7,808 nucleotides of DNA from RGIG5472 sp051867635 (GTDB lineage Bacteria > Bacillota > Clostridia > Oscillospirales > Oscillospiraceae): the NCBI GenBank assembly GCA_051867635.1, contig JBJDYT010000013.1:1-7808 (forward strand), in the 5' to 3' direction. The notes beneath the pieces were generated by a model that was given only the letters and a program-made list of their open reading frames with translations, had not been told where the DNA came from and searched no databases. Positions 1-6,173 of the stretch are shown in pieces (position 1 is the stretch's first letter; each line of letters opens with the position of its first letter). A program made the position numbers and the translations under genes.

Positions 1-762
1 GGGACGGAACAGGTGCTTGAACATGACCTTGGCCGCTCCCTTGCCGCCGCCGAAGCGGGCGTAGATGGGAGAGGAGACCAGCATATAGACGAAGCACATG
101 ACGTAATAGACGATGAGGGTGCGGCTGTAGTCGCCGATGAGCTCAGGACCGTAGGTGGCCACCAGGTAGGCGAAGAAACCGAAGAAGCCGATGGGGGCAT
201 AGTAGGAGATGATCTTGACCACGTTCATCAGGCAGTCGGTGATGTTGGCCAGGAACTTCGCCACCAGGGTCTCGGGGCCGCCGGACATCTGCACGCCGAA
301 GCCGAAGAGGATGGCCGCCACGATGAGGGGCAGGATGGCCTTCCGGGACAGCAGCTCCACAAAGTCGGGCTTGGTGAAGAAGTTGATGATCATGTCGGCC
401 ACGCCCAGCGTTTCACCGATCTCGCCTTCCACGAACTCATACTGGCCGGACACGATGGGGATGCACCGGACCACGATGTACATGAGAAGGGCGGCGATGG
501 CGGCGGTGCAGAGGAAGGTGATGACTGTGGTGACCATGACCTTGCCCGCCCGCTTCATGCTCTGCATGTTGGCGATGGCGGAGGAAATGGAGCAGAACAC
601 CATGGGGACCACTACGCAGAACATCAGGTTGATGAACACGGTGCCCAGGGGCTCCAGCGCCGTGGCGCCCGGCCACACCGCGCCGGTGATGCAGCCTGCC
701 ACGATGCCCAGCAGCATGCACAGGATGAACCAGTAGTTTTTGAAGAAGCTCTTTGCCTTCAT
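1..762 (-). CDS. Dicarboxylate/amino acid:cation symporter (DAACS/SDF family), 3' end beyond window
   Basis: This is the N-terminal 254 residues of a membrane symporter that imports acidic or neutral amino acids or C4-dicarboxylates with Na+ or H+. The family is usually about 400-430 residues, so the C-terminal half with the substrate-binding hairpins lies beyond position 1. Hydrophobic segments fall near residues 10-30, 40-60, 75-100, 142-158, 182-205 and 215-232. Family-like signatures are the PLG-x-VFINLMF-x-VVVPMVF stretch (residues 38-55) and YYAPIGFF (188-195). The start ATG (760-762) is preceded by GGAGGT (771-776) at 8-base spacing. It lies 34 bases downstream of dapF on the same strand with no visible terminator or promoter between them, so co-transcription is likely. 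The family call is firm. The substrate cannot be read from this half. Confidence 0.9.
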   Translation of the reverse strand, partial: MKAKSFFKNYWFILCMLLGIVAGCITGAVWPGATALEPLGTVFINLMFCVVVPMVFCSISSAIANMQSMKRAGKVMVTTVITFLCTAAIAALLMYIVVRCIPIVSGQYEFVEGEIGETLGVADMIINFFTKPDFVELLSRKAILPLIVAAILFGFGVQMSGGPETLVAKFLANITDCLMNVVKIISYYAPIGFFGFFAYLVATYGPELIGDYSRTLIVYYVMCFVYMLVSSPIYARFGGGKGAAKVMFKHLFRP

Positions 763-796
763 GAAACAATACCTCCAAAATTTTTTGCTGATCAGT

Positions 797-1630
797 TCAA
801 ATCTCCTCGTCGGTGATCTCGCCCTCCGCCACGAAGTTGGTGGGACCGGTGAGGTACAGCCCGTCGATGCGGCTGCCCGCGCGCTCCAGGTCCACCGTCA
901 GGACGCCGCCGGCCATTTCCGCCCGGACGCCCTGGCCGCTGACCAGGCCCTTGCGGGTCAGCACCGTCACCACGCTGCCGGTGCCCGTGCCACAGGCCAT
1001 GGTGAAATCCTCCACGCCCCGCTCGAAGGTCCGCTCATAGAGCGTATCCTCCCCGGTCAGCTCGTAGAAGTTCACGTTGGCCCCCTTGGGGAAGGCCGGG
1101 TGGTGCCGCAGCTTCCGTCCCAGCTCCCGCAGCTCGTTTTCGTCCGCGTTTCTTAAGTCCGCATAGGGCAGCACCGCGTGGGGCAGGCCCGGATGGCCCA
1201 GCTCCACATAGGCACAGTCGTACTGGACGCCGTCCACCTCCACCGGATAGGAAAGCTCCAGCCGGGTGGGGTCGTTGAGGCGGATGCGGTACTCCCGGCG
1301 GGAGAGCCGCTCCCCGGTGACGATGCCGGCGGTGGTCTCCACGGTCTGCTTTTCCCCGGAGAGGCCGGCCTCGTAGCCGAAGCGGCAGATGCACCGCGCG
1401 CCGTTGCCGCACATCTCACCCAGGGAGCCGTCAGAGTTGTAAAACAGCATCCGGAAATCCGCCTGAACGGTGGGCTTCGTCACCACCATCAGCCCGTCGG
1501 CCCCCAGAGAGAGCCGCCGGTGGCAGAGCCGCCGCGCCAGGGCGGGGAGGGCTTCCTCGGAAAGCTCTTCCGCCAGCGCGTTGAGGATGATGAAATCGTT
1601 TCCCGCGCCGTTGACCTTCCAAAAGTGCAT
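797..1630 (-). CDS. dapF: Diaminopimelate epimerase family protein (DapF-like)
   Basis: A 277-residue cytosolic, cofactor-independent epimerase of normal family length. DapF converts LL- to meso-diaminopimelate for lysine and peptidoglycan synthesis with two cysteines acting as base and acid. Visible: GAGNDF (8-13), LGADG (42-46), NSDGS (65-69), first cysteine C74 in MCGNGARC, NVNF (185-188), E203-R204 (FERG) and second cysteine C213 in MACGTGTG. Two departures from the best-known DapF sequences are visible. The usual GNPH loop reads GHPGLPH (145-151), and the stretch before C213 is ERGVEDFTMAC rather than ERG-x-GET-x-AC. The start at 1628-1630 is chosen because MHFWKVNGAGNDF is the usual N-terminus and a GGGGG/AAAGGGG site sits 9 bases upstream; an in-frame extension to 1864 would read back through the promoter. 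It heads an operon with the symporter. Epimerase family is certain, but an amino-acid racemase other than DapF is possible. Confidence 0.88.
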   Translation of the reverse strand: MHFWKVNGAGNDFIILNALAEELSEEALPALARRLCHRRLSLGADGLMVVTKPTVQADFRMLFYNSDGSLGEMCGNGARCICRFGYEAGLSGEKQTVETTAGIVTGERLSRREYRIRLNDPTRLELSYPVEVDGVQYDCAYVELGHPGLPHAVLPYADLRNADENELRELGRKLRHHPAFPKGANVNFYELTGEDTLYERTFERGVEDFTMACGTGTGSVVTVLTRKGLVSGQGVRAEMAGGVLTVDLERAGSRIDGLYLTGPTNFVAEGEITDEEI

Positions 1631-1660
1631 GGGACGCCGCCCCCTTTCGTATCTGCTCCC

Positions 1661-1689
1661 ATTATACGCGAACAAATTTGCATTTTGAA
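1661..1689 (-). promoter_or_regulatory. Predicted vegetative promoter of dapF and the symporter
   Basis: On the minus strand a perfect TATAAT -10 (1661-1666) lies 17 bases from a TTCAAA -35 (1684-1689). It is about 30 bases upstream of the dapF start. An inverted repeat TTTTG-N5-CAAAA (1683-1697) overlaps the -35 and could be an operator. Confidence 0.65.
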
Positions 1690-1763
1690 TTCCAAAACGT
1701 GCGGAGAAAAGGGCAAAAAATGCTGCAAGAGGAGGGGGGAAAGTCGGAACGCGGGAGAGCTGC

Positions 1764-1792
1764 TTGTGCCGGGGCCGGAAATGGGCTATACT
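1764..1792 (+). promoter_or_regulatory. Predicted vegetative promoter of the first TetR-family gene
   Basis: A TTGTGC -35 (1764-1769) is followed after exactly 17 bases by a TATACT -10 (1787-1792). This places transcription start near 1799, about 38 bases before the tetR ATG. It diverges from the dapF promoter about 75 bases away. Confidence 0.6.
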
Positions 1793-1836
1793 GGGGAAGA
1801 ACAAAGAACAGAACCGCGTACGGAAAGGAGAGGCCC

Positions 1837-2442
1837 ATGGGCAGACGGTATGAGAACAACACAAAGATGAAGATCGCCACGGCGGCGTGGAAGCTGTTTT
1901 CAGAGAGGGGATACGAGGAGACCACGGTGGAGGACATCATCGAGGAGTCCCACACCTCCCGGGGCTCCTTTTACCATTACTTCGAGGGCAAGGACGCCCT
2001 TTTCGGCACCTTGTCCTTTCTGTTCGACGACGCCTACTCCCGCCTGGCGGAAAACATGGACCCCTTCATGTCCGCCTTTGACAAGCTGCTGTACCTGAAC
2101 CGGGAGATCTTCGCCTTCGCGGAGAACACGCTGATGGTGGACATGCTGACCCGGATGTACTCCACCCAGCTGGTGACCCACGGGGAGAAGCACCTGCTGG
2201 ACCGCAACCGGGTCTACTACCGCCTGCTGCGGCAGATCATCGAGGAGGGACAGCGCACCGGCGAGCTGAGCCGGGAGTACACCGTCAACGAGATCGTCAA
2301 GGGCTATTCCATGTTCGAGCGGGGGATGCTGTATGACTGGTGCATCTGTGACGGGGAGTACTGCCTGACCCGCTACGCGGAGATCATGATGCCCAAGTTC
2401 CTGCGCTGCTTCGTCGGGCCGGAGGAAACAAAAAAGAACTAA
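1837..2442 (+). CDS. TetR/AcrR-family transcriptional regulator
   Basis: A 201-residue one-component DNA-binding repressor of typical TetR length. The N-terminal domain (about residues 8-55) carries the family helix-turn-helix: IATAAWKLFSERGYEETTVE, then IIEESHTSRGSFYHYFEGKDALF, with the SFYHYF recognition helix at 44-49. The C-terminal part (about 60-195) is helical, aromatic-rich and specific to an unknown ligand. The start at 1837 is supported by AAAGGAG (1824-1830) with 6-base spacing. A second in-frame ATG at 1867 has no comparable site, and an upstream in-frame extension to 1678 crosses the promoter. It diverges from dapF and lies upstream of, and codirectional with, the NSS transporter but is separated from it by a terminator. 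Its targets could be its own promoter, the dapF operon or the NSS operon. Confidence 0.92.
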   Translation: MGRRYENNTKMKIATAAWKLFSERGYEETTVEDIIEESHTSRGSFYHYFEGKDALFGTLSFLFDDAYSRLAENMDPFMSAFDKLLYLNREIFAFAENTLMVDMLTRMYSTQLVTHGEKHLLDRNRVYYRLLRQIIEEGQRTGELSREYTVNEIVKGYSMFERGMLYDWCICDGEYCLTRYAEIMMPKFLRCFVGPEETKKN

Positions 2443-2548
2443 AAAAGCGGGGCGGAATGGCGAAATCCCGCGGCATATTGCACAAAGCATTTCCAACTTC
2501 ATAGTCAAAACAGAGAAAAAACCGTGCCCTTGACAGGGGACTCCGGTC

Positions 2549-2588
2549 TGACAAGGCCCTGCAAAACCATGGCCTTGTCAAATTTTTT
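2549..2588 (+). terminator. Intrinsic terminator after the first tetR
   Basis: A perfect 10-bp inverted repeat, TGACAAGGCC (2549-2558) and GGCCTTGTCA (2571-2580), has a 12-base loop and is followed by AATTTTTT (2581-2588). It lies about 105 bases beyond the tetR stop. Bases 2443-2548 hold no gene that I can support. Confidence 0.85.
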
Positions 2589-2598
2589 GCAGCATGAA

Positions 2599-2621
2599 AT
2601 ATAGAATTTATTCTATATAAT
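2599..2621 (+). promoter_or_regulatory. Predicted promoter of the NSS operon with embedded palindrome
   Basis: A perfect TATAAT (2616-2621) sits in a strongly AT-rich patch (2581-2675). No good -35 lies at 16-18 bases; CATGAA at 2593-2598 is the 17-base position. The spacer is filled by an 8-bp inverted repeat ATATAGAA-TTTA-TTCTATAT (2599-2618). A poor -35 with a palindrome in the spacer suggests a regulated promoter. The predicted leader is about 140 bases. Confidence 0.5.
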
Positions 2622-2686
2622 GTTCTGTATTTAATTCTACCTCTTTTCATAATACAATAAGTATACATTTTTTGAAGGAAGCGAGA

Positions 2687-2746
2687 GGCCGGGCGGCGGC
2701 CCCTGGTCGCCGGCCCACAGAGGGAGTGGACGCGCGGAGCGCATCC
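2687..2746 (+). other. GC-rich structured 5' leader of the NSS mRNA
   Basis: Two hairpins can be drawn. The first pairs GGCCGGGCG (2687-2695) with CGCCGGCC (2708-2715), with one bulged G. The second pairs GGAcGCGC (2728-2735) with GCGCaTCC (2739-2746), or alternatively GCGGA (2734-2738) with TCCGC (2744-2748). I recognise no known riboswitch. The Shine-Dalgarno AGAGGAGG follows immediately (2753-2760), so structure here could affect translation. Confidence 0.3.
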
Positions 2747-2769
2747 GCCGTGAGAGGAGGTATCTCTGG

Positions 2770-4251
2770 ATGGAACACACAAAGGGCAAGTTTTCCAGCC
2801 GCTGGGGCTACATATGGGCGGCACTTGGTATGTGCATCGGCACGGGCAACGTCTGGCGCTTTCCCCGTGTCTGCGCCTCCAACGGCGGCGGCGCGTTCAT
2901 CGTGGCCTGGACCATCGCCATGCTGATCTACGCGGTGCCGCTGCTGTCTACGGAGATGGTCATGGGCAAAAAGGCGCGTCTGGGCACCATCGGCGGCTTC
3001 CGTGATTTCATGGGCAAGAAGTTCGCCTGGATGGGCATCTGGGTCTGCGGCGTCTGCACCCTGCTTTTGAGCTATTACTCCGTGGTCATGGGCTACTGCG
3101 CGAAATACTTCTGGGCGTCGCTGACCGCCTTTGAGAAGAATATGACCCTGGAATACACCACGAATCTATGGAACGGCTTCACCGCCAATTCCCTGGAGGT
3201 CCTGCTGTTCCACCTGATCTGCATGGGTCTTGCCTGCTTTGTGGTGTACCAGGGCATCTCCAAGGGCATCGAGCGCTACTGCAAGATCCTGGTGCCCGGG
3301 CTGCTGATCCTGCTGGCCATCGTGGCGGTGTACACCTGCAGCCTGCCCGGGGCCTCCGCGGGGCTCGACTATCTCTTTACCATCGATGTGAGCTATCTCG
3401 GCAAATCCACCACCTGGCTCAACGCTTTCACCCAGGCCGCCTGGTCCACCGGCGCCGGCTGGGGCTTCATCATCACCCTCTCGGCCTATACGGACGCGAA
3501 GGAGGAGATCCCCAACAACTGCATGATCATGGGCCTCGGCGACAATATCGGCGCGCTGCTGGCCGGCTTCGTGGTCCTGCCCGCCATCTTCGCCCTCTCG
3601 CCCTCCGGCGGCGCGGCCATGGAGGCTGTGGGCGCGGGCAACTACGGCATGACCTTCATCTACCTGTTCCAGCTCTTCTCCACCATGCCCGGCGGCCGCA
3701 TCGTCTCCACGGTGTTCTTCTTCGCCATGGCCGCGGCGGCCCTCACCAGCATGTTCTCCATGGTGGAGGTGGGCGCCAGCAATATCATGGACCTGGGCGT
3801 GAGCCGGAAGAAGGCGGTGCTGCTGGTGAGCGGCGTCAGCTTCCTCATCGGCGCCTTCTCCGCCTGGAACGTGGACTTCTGCGCCAACCAGGACTGGGTC
3901 TGGGGCGTGGGCCTCATGGTCTCCGGTCTGCTCTTCGCCGTCGCCATCATCAAGTACGGCGTGAAGAAGGCGCTGGACGAGGAGATCAACACCGAGTACG
4001 CGGACTACAAGTTCCCCAAGTGGTACTACTGCGGCAGCATGTATCTCATGCCGGTCATCGTGGTGCTGCTGGTGGGCTGGTGGGGCGTCCAGTCCATCGG
4101 CTGGTACCCCGATAACTGGTGGTCCCCCTTTGAAAAGGAGAACCTGGGTACCATTTTCTTCCAGTTCGCCATTTTGCTGGTGATCTCTTTCCTCCTCAAC
4201 GGCGTACTTGCGAGGAAGACGGCGAAGGGCCCCATGAGCCGGAAGAACTGA
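2770..4251 (+). CDS. Neurotransmitter:sodium symporter (NSS/SNF) family transporter
   Basis: A 493-residue inner-membrane, Na+-driven amino-acid importer with the LeuT fold and 11-12 predicted helices. The family TM1 signature is clear: GTGNVWRFP (24-32) and NGGGAF (39-44), with N27 matching the LeuT Na1 ligand. The unwound TM6 reads W225-S-T-G-A-G-W-G232, with Ser at the LeuT T254 position and Gly at S256. D258 falls where LeuT has N286, as in many bacterial NSS proteins. T326-S327 in ALTS match the Na2 ligands of TM8. The start is fixed by GAGGAGGT (2754-2761) with 8-base spacing. It is followed by a MetS-like small protein, an arrangement known for methionine/alanine importers such as corynebacterial MetP. 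Substrate is probably a neutral amino acid, but this is inferred. Confidence 0.93.
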   Translation: MEHTKGKFSSRWGYIWAALGMCIGTGNVWRFPRVCASNGGGAFIVAWTIAMLIYAVPLLSTEMVMGKKARLGTIGGFRDFMGKKFAWMGIWVCGVCTLLLSYYSVVMGYCAKYFWASLTAFEKNMTLEYTTNLWNGFTANSLEVLLFHLICMGLACFVVYQGISKGIERYCKILVPGLLILLAIVAVYTCSLPGASAGLDYLFTIDVSYLGKSTTWLNAFTQAAWSTGAGWGFIITLSAYTDAKEEIPNNCMIMGLGDNIGALLAGFVVLPAIFALSPSGGAAMEAVGAGNYGMTFIYLFQLFSTMPGGRIVSTVFFFAMAAAALTSMFSMVEVGASNIMDLGVSRKKAVLLVSGVSFLIGAFSAWNVDFCANQDWVWGVGLMVSGLLFAVAIIKYGVKKALDEEINTEYADYKFPKWYYCGSMYLMPVIVVLLVGWWGVQSIGWYPDNWWSPFEKENLGTIFFQFAILLVISFLLNGVLARKTAKGPMSRKN

Positions 4252-4340
4252 GGGGTCTCCGCCCATCACAAATGAGACGATGACAGAGCGTCACAGAAAC
4301 AGGTTCGGCGGCCCCGGCGGGCCGGAAGGAGGAAATGAAT

Positions 4341-4442
4341 ATGGCGACTAACGCGCTGGTGTTTATGCTTCTTTGCATGGTAGGGTACCTTGGCTGCTTT
4401 GCCCTCTGTATCAGCATCGTGCTCCGGCACAAGAACAAATAA
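4341..4442 (+). CDS. MetS-like small subunit of an NSS transporter (33 aa)
   Basis: A very short gene encoding about 33 residues: MATNALVFML, then LCMVGYLGCFALCISIV, ending LRHKNK. It is one transmembrane helix (about residues 5-27) with a positively charged C-terminus, the architecture of the MetS small subunit found beside NSS transporters. AAGGAGG (4326-4332) lies 8 bases before this ATG. An ATG two codons earlier (4335) is in frame but only 2 bases from the site, so 4341 is preferred. The gene begins 89 bases after the NSS stop, on the same strand, and is followed by a long hairpin, so the two form an operon. In corynebacterial MetPS the small protein is required for transport. The role here is inferred from size, topology and position. 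Confidence 0.8.
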   Translation: MATNALVFMLLCMVGYLGCFALCISIVLRHKNK

Positions 4443-4448
4443 GACAGA

Positions 4449-4484
4449 GCAAAGGCGGCGTCCCAAACGGGGCGCCGCCTTTGC
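4449..4484 (+). terminator. Long hairpin, probable terminator of the NSS-metS operon
   Basis: A 16-bp stem (4449-4464 with 4469-4484, one T-G wobble) closes on a four-base AAAC loop. An A-rich run leads into it and the 3' arm ends CTTTGC, but no T tract follows. The position between two transcription units fits a terminator or an mRNA 3' stabiliser. Confidence 0.6.
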
Positions 4485-4521
4485 TGCCGCCGCGCCGCGG
4501 CTGGCCGGGGGAAATGCCCCC

Positions 4522-4549
4522 TTGCAAAACGGGGGGAATGTGGTACCAT
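4522..4549 (+). promoter_or_regulatory. Predicted extended -10 promoter of the PAP2 gene
   Basis: TTGCAA (4522-4527), a 16-base gap, then TACCAT (4544-4549) preceded by TGG, which forms an extended -10. The start codon lies 34 bases downstream of the -10. Confidence 0.5.
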
Positions 4550-4583
4550 AGGGGCAGAGAACGAACGGGAAAGGAAGTCCGCT

Positions 4584-5507
4584 ATGGCACTGCTGAAACT
4601 GTTGGAGAGCATCCGCACCCCCTGGCTGGACACGCTGATGTCCGCCGTGACCGAGCTGGGGTCGGAGGCGGCTTTTCTGCTGCTGGCGCTGTGTATCTTC
4701 TGGTGCGTCAACAAGCGGGAGGGGTACTACCTGCTGTCGGTGGGCTTCTTCGGTACGATACTGAACCAGTTCTGCAAGCTCTTTTTCCGCGTCCCGCGGC
4801 CCTGGGTGCAGGACCCCTCCTTCACCATCGTGGAGTCCGCCAGGGAGGGGGCCACGGGCTACTCCTTCCCCAGCGGTCACACCCAGAACGCCGCCGGCAC
4901 CTTCGGCAGCATCGCTCTGTTTACCCGGCGGCGCTGGCTGCGGGCGCTCTGCCTGGCGCTGGTGCTGCTGGTGGCCTTTTCCCGGCTGTACCTGGGGGTC
5001 CACACGCCGCTGGACGTGGGCGCGGCCCTGCTGACGGCGGCGGTGCTGGTGTTCGCCCTGCGCCCCCTGTTCGCGGAGGGGAGAGATCGCCGGGCCCGCA
5101 AGCTGTACGGCCTGCTGGGCGTGATGGTCCTGCTTTCGCTGCTGTTCGTGCTGTTTGTGGAGCAGTACCCCTTTCCCGCGGACATCGACGAGGCGAACCT
5201 GGCCGAGGGCGTGAAGAACGCCTGGACGCTGCTGGGCGCCACCGTGGGGGTGGCCCTGGTCTACTGGCTGGATGAAAACTGGATCGGCTTTGAGACGGAG
5301 GCGGTCTGGTGGGCCCAGGGGCTGAAGCTGGCGCTGGGCCTGGCGCTGGTGCTGGCGGTCAAGACGTTTTTGAAGGCGCCCCTGCTGGCGCTTCTCGGCG
5401 GCCACGCCGCGGCCCACGCCATCCGCTATTTCGCGGTGGTGCTCTGCGCGGGCCTCATCTGGCCCATGACGTTCCCACTTTTCGGGAGGCTGGGGAAAAA
5501 GCGTTGA
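4584..5507 (+). CDS. PAP2-family membrane phosphatase
   Basis: A 307-residue polytopic membrane protein of the PAP2 (type 2 phosphatidic acid phosphatase) superfamily, which removes phosphate from lipid phosphates or undecaprenyl diphosphate at the membrane surface. All three catalytic motifs are intact: K65-x6-R72-P73, P96-S-G-H99, and S133-R134-x5-H140-x3-D144. H140 would be the nucleophile, H99 the acid and D144 its partner. After the core, residues 170-300 add further hydrophobic segments (about 173-193, 212-228, 246-262, 265-275, 281-298), which makes it longer than minimal PAP2 enzymes of about 200 residues. A GGAAAGGAA run lies about 7 bases before the ATG. It has its own promoter, and the -35 of the next gene overlaps its stop codon. 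The exact substrate is not visible. Confidence 0.92.
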   Translation: MALLKLLESIRTPWLDTLMSAVTELGSEAAFLLLALCIFWCVNKREGYYLLSVGFFGTILNQFCKLFFRVPRPWVQDPSFTIVESAREGATGYSFPSGHTQNAAGTFGSIALFTRRRWLRALCLALVLLVAFSRLYLGVHTPLDVGAALLTAAVLVFALRPLFAEGRDRRARKLYGLLGVMVLLSLLFVLFVEQYPFPADIDEANLAEGVKNAWTLLGATVGVALVYWLDENWIGFETEAVWWAQGLKLALGLALVLAVKTFLKAPLLALLGGHAAAHAIRYFAVVLCAGLIWPMTFPLFGRLGKKR

Positions 5508-5532
5508 AAAAGGCGGCGCTTTGTGGTATACT
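5504..5532 (+). promoter_or_regulatory. Strong predicted promoter of the PspC-domain gene
   Basis: TTGAAA (5504-5509), 17 bases, then TATACT (5527-5532) with an upstream TGG extended -10. The -35 overlaps the TGA stop of the PAP2 gene (5505-5507), so this gene can be transcribed independently. Confidence 0.7.
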
Positions 5533-5600
5533 ACTGATTTAAGAAAAGCGTCCGATGAGAAGTGCCTGCGGTCTCGCGGCGCGGGAAGGAGAGTTGCTCT

Positions 5601-5795
5601 ATGGAACCGAAACGGCTGTACAAGTCCCTCACAGATAAGAAGCTTTTGGGCGTCTGCGGCGGCGTCGCCCAGTATTTCGGCATCGATTCCACCCTGGTGC
5701 GTCTGGCCTGGGTGCTGCTGTCAATCTGCTGGGGCGCGGGCATCCTGGCCTATTTGCTGGCGGCGCTCATCATTCCGACAGAGCCGGTCTGCTGA
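5601..5795 (+). CDS. PspC-domain small membrane protein (64 aa)
   Basis: This is a stand-alone PspC domain of 64 residues. It has the characteristic K-x-L-x-GVCGGVAQYFGID start (about 7-26), then one hydrophobic helix WVLLSICWGAGILAYLLAALI (about 34-54), ending in the usual IPTEP. PspC proteins are membrane-associated. In proteobacteria PspC takes part in the phage-shock envelope-stress response, while in Firmicutes such mini-proteins are common and mostly uncharacterised. The start at 5601 follows AAGGAGAG (5586-5593). An in-frame ATG at 5562 would add 13 residues outside the domain and has no comparable site. No other psp gene is visible nearby, so phage-shock function is not supported by context. 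Confidence 0.88.
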   Translation: MEPKRLYKSLTDKKLLGVCGGVAQYFGIDSTLVRLAWVLLSICWGAGILAYLLAALIIPTEPVC

Positions 5796-5859
5796 GAGCG
5801 CGGGATTACGCGCAAGGAGCCGCCGGAGGGGGCGGGGCAGTGAGGACCGGTGCGGGCAG

Positions 5860-6051
5860 ATGAAAGAGACAGGGAAAAGGAAGACGGTCATTTCAGTTGC
5901 CCTACTCATGGCGCTGGCGTCCGCCAACGGATATTTTCAGGGGAAATGCAGCAGCACCCCGCTGGGCGTGTGGCTGACTGTATTCGTCACGCTCCTGTTT
6001 ATTGTGATAGCAGCGAATCTGCTTTCTGCCGCTTTCAAACGGGTCAAGTGA
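5860..6051 (+). CDS. Hypothetical two-helix small membrane protein (63 aa)
   Basis: A 63-residue open frame begins MKETGKRKTVIS and ends FKRVK. It has two hydrophobic segments (about 9-26 and 38-58) joined by a short GYFQGKCSSTPLG turn, with basic residues at both ends, a plausible hairpin membrane protein. Support is partial. There is no good Shine-Dalgarno at normal spacing; the purine-rich GGAGGGGGCGGGG lies more than 20 bases away. Codon third positions are less GC-rich than in the neighbours. In its favour, it ends shortly before a textbook terminator and sits 64 bases after the PspC gene on the same strand. The frame runs open back to 5521, but that extension overlaps the PspC gene. I recognise no family. 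Confidence 0.42.
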   Translation: MKETGKRKTVISVALLMALASANGYFQGKCSSTPLGVWLTVFVTLLFIVIAANLLSAAFKRVK

Positions 6052-6117
6052 GCAGACAGCCCGGCAGCGTGTGAAGGAGCCGGGATTGCCGCCTGCTATT
6101 TGAAAGAGAACGAGAGA

Positions 6118-6147
6118 AGAGCCGCCTGGGGGGCGGCTCTTTTTTTG
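6118..6147 (+). terminator. Intrinsic terminator ending the PAP2-PspC region
   Basis: A 9-bp stem AGAGCCGCC (6118-6126) / GGCGGCTCT (6132-6140) with a five-base TGGGG loop is followed by seven T residues (6141-6147). It separates the upstream unit from sigK. Confidence 0.92.
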
Positions 6148-6173
6148 CCCCTGCGGCAGGGCCTGTCTGCGGC

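Noticed and set aside
13..816. A 267-codon plus-strand open frame at the left edge
   Set aside because: It is His/Asp/Gly-rich without a domain and lies opposite the symporter, whose frame is open to the window edge.
2530..2535. A perfect TTGACA as a -35 box
   Set aside because: No acceptable -10 lies 16-18 bases downstream; that stretch is the terminator stem.
2549..2580. TGACAAGGCC...GGCCTTGTCA as a TetR operator
   Set aside because: The 12-base loop followed by a T tract downstream of tetR is better explained as a terminator, although a dual role is not excluded.
3166..4269. A 367-codon minus-strand open frame opposite the NSS gene
   Set aside because: It is a shadow caused by high GC: low-complexity, His/Gly/Ala/Glu-rich translation with no domain, fully overlapping a clear transporter gene.
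4266..5417. A 383-codon minus-strand open frame opposite the PAP2 gene
   Set aside because: The translation is Gln/His/Arg/Gly-rich and featureless, while the plus strand carries all PAP2 catalytic motifs.
5521..5859. Upstream extension of the 63-residue frame to 176 codons
   Set aside because: It would overlap the well-supported PspC gene in another frame, begin within that gene's promoter, and lacks a ribosome site.
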